The notes under the pieces were generated by a model. The model searched no databases and was not told the origin of the DNA. It was given only the letters and a program-made list of their open reading frames with translations. The position numbers and the translations under genes are program-made. From positions 177,681,826 through 177,745,825 of the forward strand of contig JAHLJT010000631.1 in assembly GCA_031308135.1 (NCBI GenBank): a DNA stretch of 64,000 nucleotides. Reading direction: 5' to 3'. This stretch comes from Acheta domesticus. Lineage: Eukaryota > Arthropoda > Insecta > Orthoptera > Gryllidae. Of the stretch, positions 12,909 through 24,900 are shown piece by piece (the stretch's first letter is position 1; each line of letters starts with the position of its first letter).

Positions 12909-15900
12909 AAAGGTTAGTGGAAAAGGGGACCCAGAAATGAGTTGCCCCTCTCCCCTGTTGTTTTAGGTTGCCCATGCCCATGCTAAAACGATGTAGCCGA
13001 GGGAGCTACTTACTGCCCAGAGTCTCGCAGCTGCACGGACCCGAAGGAGCCGTCCAGGTCGCAGTTGACGTAGGGCAGGCCGTAGGGGGTGGTGCCGCGC
13101 GCCTCCATCACCTCCACGATGCGCGCGCGCGCCTCCATTTGGCTGTCGCAGCGCCTCCGGTAGCCCTCGCCCACCTCCTCCGTTTTGTCTGCCGCACCAC
13201 ACATCACCCGTCAGCGCACGCGGCACACAGATTATGCATTCTCCTCTCTACGTTTTAGAGCTTAAAATTGTATTGAGTCCATTTATACATAAATATTGAA
13301 GTAGATATGGTATGGAGAAAATGGATGTGGTATGGAGAAATCTAATCACAGACTGCTGAAATGCAGTCTGTGATTAGATTTCTTCACGCGTGCGGACGTA
13401 TACGATTCGTTCACAGGTGCGTTTACATGGAGGAAAAAAAGTGTGGAGCAAACACGAGTCAAGAAAATGGAGGATATCCTGGAAAACATGAAGAAAACAC
13501 GGCAAATTATTTGTAAGGTGTATTCGCACAAAATGTGTTTGTAATTATGCTTTGAACAGGCTCAATAACGTTTTATGTTAACGCTAGAGCCGAAGGCCCG
13601 AGCCTCGTCCTCAACTTGGTCACGAGTAGCGAAGCGTCACTTTACGGGGAAACTGTGGCCGTGTCGCGAGTGACTCAGGATCGAATCACAAACGTGAACG
13701 AATCGTCTTACAAACTGCATTTCTACCACCGTGACTTCTACATATTTTGGCTGAAACAAATTTACCATTATTCTTTCTTATTGAAAATCAATTTGAATTT
13801 TTTTCAATTTATTCCTTCAAGAAAATGGCAAAATTTCGACTAAAATATGATTCCATTTTTCAGACGTGGGGGATTGCCTTCGCAGGAAATCGACAACTAC
13901 ACTATTCCATATTAATACGTTGTAAATCAAACACTGATTAAATATCTACATTTTGATTTTAACGAGCTCTCAATTAGCTCGTAACAATGGCAGCGTGCGC
14001 TGTGTGGGCGCTATTTAAGAAGCGAGCTGACAAGGGAATGGCAGGGTCATAGAGTGGAACTTTGGGATGTGTCAGCGCATTTTTTAGGGAAACAAATGTA
14101 TCTGATATCCGATCTCAATTCCTGCTAAACGGGTCAGAATAGCAATTGGTCATCGGATTCCTGAATCATTTGCGTCATACATAGTGCATATTCCAAAAAA
14201 TCTACATCCGAAAACTCAGAATCGGATTCACCAACAAGCAAACTTGCTTAATGACCCCATTTATGAGGGAGGGTGGTCCCGAAAAAAGTCATTCATTATT
14301 TGAAAAAGATAATAGAATATATTTGTATCTGTAAAATAATTGATGATCTAGTGTACCAAAAAGTTTGTCCTTCAAAACGGTTTTTATTATCTCGCTACTA
14401 CTTACGTATGCGTAAACTACTTACGCAGTATGGCGAAAGTAGAAATGTTGCGAAACGTAAAATAATGATTTCTCAACAAAGAACTTGTTTTGTGGGATCC
14501 CGATAACAAAAAAGTGGATAATTCTTGTTCTTACATGTAGTACATTTCTTCCTCTACGACGATATCTAGTCAGACTCCACGTATTGTGTGTCCTCAATAC
14601 GGATAAAGTAGTTTACAGCGAAACGTATGTAGGCCTGTCCATCTGTCTATGTCTGTCCGTATGTGGTCAACAGTTGTGCCTATACATAATAATCCATTGA
14701 AAAATAATAATTTATTGAAAGTTGGTACAGTATCTGGATCATTATGTGCAATATTATATTTTTTTAAGTGGATTATTGTGTGTAAGTACAAAAACTAAGC
14801 ATATTTTGAAAATTTTGTTCACGATCTTAATTAAAGAACACGTTTTGAAGAACAACATTTTATTAAATAATAAATGTCATCAATATTGTAGGAAGAAGAC
14901 GAAAAAATTAATCTTTGGCAGTTTTCCTAAATTCAAAAAATTCAAAGTGGGGCCATTTTTATAAGCCTATTTTATTCTAAGGAACAAATTTAAAGAAAAA
15001 AGGCGGCATTTTTTAGAAAATTAAGAAAATGTCGTTGAGGCTTCATGCAAAATTCCCCCCAATCATCATCCATTTAAAATTCAAAGGGATACGATATCAA
15101 CTAGGACGATCTAGGAATATCGATTTTGGGGAAATTTCTGCTTACGATTCAGCCAGTAGCGTTGTTCGCAGATGCATCGACAGACGTTTGGCCGTAAACC
15201 AATTTCTCTGAATCAAGGACCAACAACACATGGATTCTTAGTATAAAACGTGTTCAAGTAAGTGAATTACTACATGTAGGGACAAGATTTATCCCCTTTT
15301 TTGCATCGGAGTCTAGTAACCCGAGTTCTTCTGACAAAAAATCCCTACTTTCCGCCGCAGTATTACAATACTTTCTCTTTACTTCGCAAGTAGTATGAAA
15401 GTAAAATAAATAAAAAATCAAAATACCCGTTTGAAACTTCCAAAGTCTCGAGTTCATTCAGATCGAGTGGGGAATATCCATTTTGAAGAAAATCGTTTGA
15501 ACGGTTGAGGCTCCTGCGTTGACCACAGACGGGCGGACAGACAGACGTTTTGCCGTCAATCGATATTTTCAAAGAAATGACTCACAAAAAATTGATTCTG
15601 GCTACACTCGTGTTAGAAGTATCTTTTTGTATATTTTGCAAGAGGATTTATCCACTTTTTCGTTACCAGGGCCCGGCAATAAGCATTTTCCTGCCGAAAA
15701 TTCTCCGTTTCCCGGCGCACGATTACATAACTTTCTCTTCTTACGATATACGTTCGAGAAGAGCGGCGAGAAAGTAAAAATATAAAAAATAAAAATTAGT
15801 AGTGCTAGAGAAAGTCACAAGCTTTCCCGTATTAGTTTTCTATTTCTTTGGATCTGAGCTAGCTATTTGGAATTGCCACATACTCTTGCCAGCTGCCATC

Positions 15901-18900
15901 TATCGCAGCCCAAAGTACATTTTTTTGACATTTTCTTAATTTTTCGGTTTCCTAGCGGTAGAACGGAAATATTAATTTGAGAAAATTAAAGAACACAAAT
16001 ATCCGGCAACGAATTTTTTCTGCCAAATAGACCCATAGTTCCGTGGCGCCGCGCCATACTTACAGCAGAAGAGCTGTCGGGCGGCGCCCGCGGGCGCCAC
16101 CCTGCCCTGGGGTGCGCCCGTGCGCGTGTCGGCGCACCAGCACACGCCGCGCGCGCACTGCAGCGCCTCGAAGGAGCCGTCGGGGGCGCAGCGCGGGGCC
16201 TCGTGCGCGGCGCCGTCGCCGCCGTCGCCGTCGCCCTGCGCCAGCCGCCACGCGCGCACGCTGCACGCTGCGCACGCGTGCACACGCCAAATGAATAGCC
16301 ACGACCAAAGGGGAGCACTCCACTTTAGCCACAGGTCCAAATCGGATTTCTCTGTTTAGTTTCGTATGCGTCATGTTGTCGACTTGAATTCAGTGATAAT
16401 TTCGTGTTTTCGACATATCTACTGCAGTAGTCGTTAGTCCCGTAAGTGTAGTTGATGTATTTATCCCGCCGGTATCCTTTCCCCTCTGGATGATGAGATC
16501 CGGCGCCGATATTCATGTCGACTTTTTCATGCCACATGTTCCTCGATCAGGTTTGTCTCCAGCGGGGCACACCCCAGATGGGACAAGCTTTAAGCTCTCC
16601 CGACATGTTAAGTAGTGGATATAAATGAAATGTGTATGTAAGGGTAAGGATGGGACAAAGGAAGGAGAAGGAAAGATTGGGCAAGGCCCATGGCCCGTTT
16701 GTGAGGGTACTGCTTCGGTATTCGCCTGATATTGATAGGAGAAATCACAAAAACCACCGATCAGAGTAGCCGGCGGCTAGAATTCTCCTCCAGAGGCTGA
16801 ACGCGACTTTCTATCTAGCTCTTGTCGAAGAATCATTTTACTACAGAAGCTGACAGAAGTTAAAAATTCCTTTTTTGTAATATTAAAAGTGTATATTCTG
16901 CTCAGAAATAGATGCTCAATAGACATTGGAAATTTAATGGTTTTCTCGCAACGATGGGGGGTGTACCAAGAATCAAGTCCTGTTACGTCTGACAATATAT
17001 GTTCTGGCAGACACAGTGACGCTGGAAGCGTCATAAAGATTAATGTGAAAGTGGTGTGTGTGAAAGTGGGAGGAGGGGACGTGGGTGAGGAAGGTAAGAT
17101 CTCGCGAGGGTACGTGGCCTGCTTGTGGGGTACTGCTCTTACATTCGGCTGGTTTATTGTAGAGAAACTACGAAAAATTCCGATCAGAGCAACCGAACAC
17201 TAGAATTATTCTCCAGACAGTGGTTGAATTCGGCCCAGTTAAATAGCTAACGTCGAAACTTCGCACCGTCCGCGTCGGTATTAGTCTGTAGGGCTTCCCA
17301 GTCAACGATGCTGAAGAGGCAACGATGTTACCGCTGAGTTATCTCAGCCAATGTGTATTAAGGCCGGTATTCACGGTACAGTTACGTGCAGTTCAGACTA
17401 CAAGATTTCTGCAAGAAAACTTTCGAACATGTTCATAATTTTTCATGCAGAAAGCTAAGTTTGACTCAAGCGCCTCTAGAACCACAATAGTTCACTAACG
17501 GTGTTATATACCCGATGCGACGGTAATCGACCATTTTGATTTTGTGGTTAGTTGTGTCGAGGTGCGATTCTGTGAAGTAATATTATGCTAAACTACCTCT
17601 TTCCCTATTCCTGCTTACCTACTTTTCTTCTCTATCCTCCTCATGGTTAATACTTAGTAATGATCACAACCAGAACGCATGCACAGAAATACCGCCACTG
17701 AAAGTACTCGGACAGCGCAATTCAATTGTTTCCCGGCAAACACCCTAGAGGCGTCTTGTGGCGATTCGTACAGAAAACATACAGACTGTGTATGCACGAC
17801 TCTTGGCTTTTATTCTTCTAGTTTGGGATCTTGAAGTTTTTGTACAGAAACTGTGAGAATCTGCACGAAAACTGGAGTGTATATACCGGCCTTTTGAATG
17901 GAGACAAATCCGCATCCACTTTGGCCTGCCCATTGTACTTCGGTGGCGCGTGGGGGTGTGTCATCTAAATGGAATATCTCATGGTATTTTGTGTCGTTCT
18001 CGGTTGTGCCGCTAGGATTCGCATGATCGCGACTGTATCGAGCAATGCTGGCGATCTTGCGACTCCTAGCGGCACAATCGAGAACGATGCGAAATACCGT
18101 GAGATATTCCATTTTGATGACACACCCCCACGCGCCAAGAAAATCTGAAGAATTACAAGGCCTGCGCTAAGGGAGGAGAGTAGCGCGCACGTCTCACCGC
18201 AGTCCATATCCTGAGAGGTCTCCCACGCGCGCTGGCCGTCGAGGCGCCGGCCCGTGGGCGCCCAGCAGAAGCAGCGGCCGTCGCCCGGCCGCCCCTTGCA
18301 CTGCACGGGCCGGAAGAAGCCCTCGCGGTCGCACGACGGCGCCCACAGCGCGTGGCCCGCCTCCTCCGCACACGGCCCTGCGCGCACGCGCCCAGGATTG
18401 CCATCCTATTAGCTCTCTCCAGCTAGTTAAAAATAAAAGTTAATAGAAATAAAACCTCTGCAAAAACGTACTCATTAACGCCATAGACTCCACCAATCAC
18501 TTTAATATGAAATAATGGGTCTATCCCCTTGTATTCCCCAAGTAACACCAACTACTTAAGAGTGAACATGAACATTAAAAAGAATTGGAATTAGCAAAGG
18601 AGTACCAAAATCATACAAGATAAAAACAAACTGCAGCAATTAAACTCACTGATTAATATAAACCAATACCCCTACTCAACAATACACTATTATTATACGA
18701 AACAACAATAATAACACCGATACTAGTCTCAATAATAGGACAGAATGCCCAATATAAATTAACGCTTCAAAAAAGAAACCTCAGTGAAGAGGAACAAGGT
18801 CAGTATATTGTTTCTAACCATCAGAGCTCTATTCGCCGCCAACGGGATTGTCTCTGAAGCAGCTGTCATTTTCTAAGATTTTTGTCATAGTGTATTATTG

Positions 18901-21900
18901 AATCTGTGAATGTGTGTGGCTTAACTTCATTTGTTTTTAAACTGTGGCTTGCATCTTTTTAGGGACAATAAATCAATAAAAATAGTTTTGGCTTAAATAG
19001 AAATTTCTCTGAGGGGTACATTCATACTTTCTTTGATACATCCTCCCCAAAATTTGACTCTCAGGGACGCCCAAGAATAACAAATTTTCCATACATGGGT
19101 ATTATAGAATCTCAATAATCTCTTCTGCCAGCATTAATTGGTTTCCACACACGATTTGAAATCCAAGAAATTAAAATATTACCATTATTTTATCGTTTTC
19201 GTAGTACAGAGAAGTTTATATAATACTGAAAAACATTGAACTTGAGATTTTGGAGCAAATGCATGTTTTGGAATAAGCTTATTAGGTACATCGGCGGATG
19301 AATAAGTGCTTCAGAAAAAAAAGTACACAAACACACGGGATAATAGAGGAGGGGGGGAAGCAAGCCCTTTTCGCCAATGGACCTAGGGACTAATAGATTA
19401 GGACTGTTCTCTTTGAGATCTACATATCAATGCACACCTTGCATACCAATGCACACAACTAATTTGGATGATCACTACACCATTGAATTTTACTTTCACT
19501 CAATTTTTCAACTTACCTTTCTTGCATACCCCGTCCACACAAGAGGTAAATTCTGGGCACGGATTACTGGTTTCTGTACAGTTGTCACCTTCATCTACAA
19601 ATAAGCAACGAATGTTTGGGTTTGGGTTCAATATCGTAGCAAGTTTCTTTGACAGATAAGAATAATATTTTAAGAGAACGATCCGAAATATCGTTTTGAA
19701 GATTAAGCACGTTTTGAAGATAAAGTGACATAAAAAATACTCTTTTCATTTTCACAAATTCTAATAAGTCTATTGTTGAATGAAAATAATAAATTGATAT
19801 TTCTAAAAATTCTATTAGGCTCTAATAATCTGAAAATGCAATCAATTCTAGTATATTTATATTGTGATTTTTTTTAATTTTAAAGGAAAGGTATGTTATG
19901 AATTTAATTACTTTCAATGTGAAAGATTTTATATATTTAAATCTTAATTACGGTAAATCATTGTTTTGATAAATGGATGTCAAAATCTTCATTGATAAAG
20001 TATACTTAAAATAATTTTATTCTTCATTTGTTCTACTTGATTGCTCTAAGACGTTTTTAGAAAATAACATTTTACTTTGAGAAAAGGAGAGTTTAACAAA
20101 TTAAGCACTTACAAGTGTATTATTATACGAGTTTACAAACTAATTTTCTCACAACCCTGCTTCATTATGTTTGCAAAATGGTGTTCCACAGATTTTCCAG
20201 TTATGAGGAATGTAATAGTAATAATAATAATTGAATGACAATATTGTTTTTAATGCAAAAGGGGGACAATAAAATATCACTCAAGCCCATACATTCGTCA
20301 TTTAACAGGAGAAATAATGGTTTGGTTAGGATTGCCTTTTATCTTTATTATTCTATTATTCATTCTGCTGTATTATTCAACAGTAGCGTATTGATGACTG
20401 GCATTGAATTGCACTGTGTGTGAATTTGACGAAGCTCAGAATTTAATTCAGATTAGACATTATTTGTGAATAGTGTTAAAAAATTCATTCGTTAAATATT
20501 TTTGGAAAATTTAATTTTGTTTACATTTTTTTAATACATTGTATTGTAATAAAGCACACGACATTGTATAATTTTAAGAAAAATGTTGTTTGAAACAATT
20601 ATAGGATGCAAATAATGCCTTGATTTTTGCATATTGTCTTACATATATTGACACATAGTTTAATTCTCACTTAACTAATTGAAATGAGTAAGTTTTCATC
20701 TCAGTTATCCTCTGAAGTGGAAATTAATTCCTGAGACTATCATCAAAACGGGCCATATATATTGCATGTAGTATGGATAACAAACGATAAACCACTTATT
20801 GAGCAGGAGAGATGACTGACTTTCGTTTGACAGGAGTGATAAAAACATCGAAGTAAGAAAACCGTTCACTTGTGATTGACGGTGAAGTAGATATGATCTG
20901 TTAAATTGCTTTCGTTTCTGTTGTACTTGTCGCCATTCTGATAGAAGTTCCAGTATATTGACAGTGAATAAGACTAATGGTGTGTTCAATTAGTATCACT
21001 TATTTATAGCAAAGTATTGTGACTAAAAAGTACTGTGACTAAAAAGTACACTTCAGCAAAAGTTCTGACTTAACCCGAACTGAAGTTACAGAGATGGGAG
21101 AAGTTACACAAATACTGAAGTAATTGGCAGTTGAGGGTTTTTGATTCGAGCTAAGTAACTGGAGTGAAGTAGGCCAGTGTATGAATGAGAATTCTAAAGC
21201 CTAACCGAACGGATAGATTGATTTAAAGGTGGTTTGAATTTCATTTCCGATCAATTCAATATATGTTAGGGTTACGTTTTTGTAAAAACATCGAGTCATT
21301 TAAGTGGGTTTAATAACAATGTTTTGTGCTCAATGTTTTCACTTTTCAAATTTTAGGTCATGCATGGGCAATTTCCATAATTACAATTTTGTAAAAGTTT
21401 AATTACGAAAAAATAATTAATCAGTTTCTGTATTCGAACCAACCGAACACTGTTTGAACCACCTTGACTAGCAGAGTATCTTTCACCTTAGATGACTCCA
21501 CTGCTTTCATAGTATTATTTACATCTTTTCTCGTATTTTCCACTTTAAGAGGCGGTCAATGCAGGCATCGTAAGCCTAGGGCCTCCCCCTTCTTCCCTTA
21601 CCCTTCTTCAGAGAACTGAAGACCGGCCCTCTGAGATGACCCTCGGCGGTCAGGCAGTGTTGTCCATTATTATTTTCCCCTTTGTTTTCAGTTAAATATT
21701 ACAGTAAAAGCTGTGTAAACCAGCATCGATCGGGACACAAAAAAAATTCCAGTTTAGAGAGGTTTCCGTTTTATCCAATTTTTTTTCATTTTATGGCACT
21801 TGTGATGTTGACGTTTCTATCCTGAAACTTATAAATTACGTGACTTTATTATTATCATCATCATCATCATTATTATTATTATTATTAAAATAAATTAACA

Positions 21901-24900
21901 TATGAGGTATTTATTGAAGAAATCACCAATAAAGAATATTAAACACTCTTCAAATATAAAGTATAACATACAATTTAAGAAAAGCAAATAACTTCCTTAA
22001 GGAAATTGAAGAGCTTTAATAAAAAACAAAAACAAAACAAAACAAAACAAAAACACACTTCACTGACAGCTTCTGAGTTGAAAAATACAAAACACCTTAC
22101 TGCCTAGTGGCTGTTTTTGGACTCCTTGCTGTCTCTCAACGCACAATGCGTCATATCCCAGTACATGCTTATCTGGTGGAAGGGTTATGATTTTCAACGC
22201 GGAGCAGGGAGACGCATGAATAGAAGCCATGCATGCACACTTTCCCACGCTCAAAGGGTCGGCAGAGAGGGAATTCCCCTACGCCTTGAGAGACAAGCGA
22301 TCCCAAGATCGAATTTTACTCTGACAGCTGAAGCCCCTCTCCTTCAATGTCCAGCTGCCACAACTAAATCGCGTGTCACAGGGATAGAGAATTTTAAACA
22401 GAATTGCAAATACATTCATTTCATTAAGAACATCTCGCGCCTTTCTGCAATTATTAGGAATTCCGTTTTGTAAAGATTTTTTCCCCTGCAAGACATGAAA
22501 AACCTTTCCGTTTCCGCTTTGGAGAGGTTCCGTTTTATGCTGTGTAAAATGCCATTTAACATCACGGCCGGAGAAATTTTTCGGTTTCCTGCTTGTACAG
22601 ATTTCGGTTTAGATAGATTTTACTGTATTTATAAATTAATAAACATGCCACTGACAAATTAGATTTTATTGCGCAAGAATTCAAAGTTAGTGGTTAGTAA
22701 ACCAGCTTTAAAGAATTGGTATTTAAAATTGGTTGTTTGGTAGATGTATTATTATCATCAATATTTCAATTTTGTTATCGATCTCGCATCACTAGTAATA
22801 CATGTCACAGAGAGTGCGTGCTCTATCTTTCCGTCCGGACCGCACTCCAATCCTTAGGGCAGACGGCTCGCACCCATTCTCATATGACCTACTATTTCTA
22901 TGGTCTCAAAAGACGCCAGAAATACTACTAGTTTGCGCATGAAAGGTTAGAGCTCATTGTGCACTATCGAGCTACCAGAGGAGAGGAAATGAGTGAATAA
23001 TTTTAAATAGAGAAATTGTATAGATTGAATACATTGGAATTACTGAAACAATGCTGAAGTTGAGTTTGTGTATAGAGCTGAAACCAAAATTCAGTTCATA
23101 AATTAAATTCAAAAACTTATTTATCTAACTGAACATTCTAAGTATTCCAGAAACGCATCCACAAGTTTAAAATAAATTTAGTGAGGCCAAAAGAATATAC
23201 ATGGAAAACATTAATGCACAATTTTTGAGTTTCTGGGACAGTCAATAACTTACAACTCGTCCTTGTTTCATTCCTGTTATAGTGCTCCTGTTATAGTGCA
23301 CGAAACGTCTCATTTCAAGGTTGAATTGACGATTTAACCAGAGAGAAAGTATTGCAATTTTGAACAAGGGTCGACGTAACTCATGGGTCCTATCATTTGC
23401 CGGTAGTGACGCCAAACAAATAACAGTCCTAGTTTCTTATTGAAAAATGCCTTTTCTAATGTGTACATTTATGTTTATAATGAATAATATGTAATTTCAT
23501 TAAATCAGTTTGTATTTATAAGTCCATTTCATCGGGATCAGGTAGAAACCAAGTCAATAGGGGCTCCAGGCAACTTAATGAGGCTCAAAATTAAATAAAA
23601 CATTTATGGACTAAATCATTAATTGGTCGATTTAGTGTTTCCTGACAACTTATACAGTCATTAGTCCAGTAAATGTAGTTAATGATATATCTCGGGACGT
23701 AAATGTGTCCCTTCGGGGGAACTTGAGATCTGGTGCCGACCTACACGTTTGCTTGTGGGTTTCTCCCCCACTTCCAGCCAGGACAAGTTCTAAGTTCGCG
23801 ATTAGTCCTCTACACGTTTGGTAGTGTAATGTACTAAGTATGCCTGTACGGACACGACGATGATGTAAAAGTGACATGCTCTCATTGGTCTGCTTAGTAA
23901 GGTACTGCTCTACCATTTGCCTGGCATTGATCAGAAAAAACATGGAAACTCTCTATCAGAGCAGCCGACATGTAGAATTTCTCCTCCAGACAATGTGTCT
24001 TCTCGAACCATCTATGTAGCTGGTGACGAATATTCGCCACCATCGCGACTCGAACCCTAGGATCGTCCGGTCAGCGAGATTGCAGAGGCAAAGGAAATGC
24101 TGCCCATGAGTCATTCGGGATGTTAAAACAAAACCATAAATTACTGGACTCCAACTCGCATTTCGCCCTGAGGAGGGTCGAAGAACGGCGGCCGAAACGT
24201 TGGCACCTGTGCCTAGAACGCGGCGTCTCCCACACAGCCAAGTACAGTAAAACCCCGCTATAAGAGACCCCGTTATAAGAGAATCCCGCTTATAAGAGAC
24301 AAAATTCTCGGTCCCGAGGTCAGTTGTATATAAACAATGCATTTGTTTCCCGCTTTTAAGAGACACCGTTATAAGAGATTCCCGCGTATAGTGGACAAGA
24401 TTTTATTCTCCGCCATGCGTTTCTTCTCGCTTGTAAGAGACAAAAGGCGAAATTTTCCTCCAGGTGACACAGGAATTTCCTCAGCGTGGTAAGGGACACG
24501 TGGTTCAAATAGGCTGGAACAGGGATTCGCAACACCAGTGCCCGCGGGTGTGTGTGTGCGTGCGCGCGTGTGCGCGTGTGTGCGTGTGTGTGTCGTATAC
24601 GTACATGTATACGTAATATAGAGAAAGTAATGTAATGCTGCATAAAATCGACTACGAGATTTTAACAGAATGCATGTTTTGGGGTCCCCTGATACCGAAA
24701 AAGGTTCGTTTTTTTCTTTCAAAACCTCCCTTCGACCGTCCGTGAATAACACTAGCGCCAAAACTATTCGTACATTTTTTTCCAAAATGAATATTCCGCG
24801 ATCGATTTGGTTCCGCTCGAAACACTGCGGTTTTGAAAAACCTTCTAAATTTTTGTGGGTACTGTACGTGAAGCCCGTGGGACATTTCCCCAAAAATGGC

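Noticed and set aside
12968..13258. Plus-strand open frame opposite exon 5
   Set aside because: Antisense shadow of the GC-rich Tg-1 exon.
16260..16262. Alternative acceptor for exon 4 seven bases downstream
   Set aside because: It would shift the frame and lose the Tg-1 domain; the upstream AG keeps both.
18470..18735. A/C-rich stretch that resembles insect mitochondrial DNA
   Set aside because: Base composition suggested a nuclear mitochondrial copy, but no mitochondrial gene could be recognised in any frame with either code.
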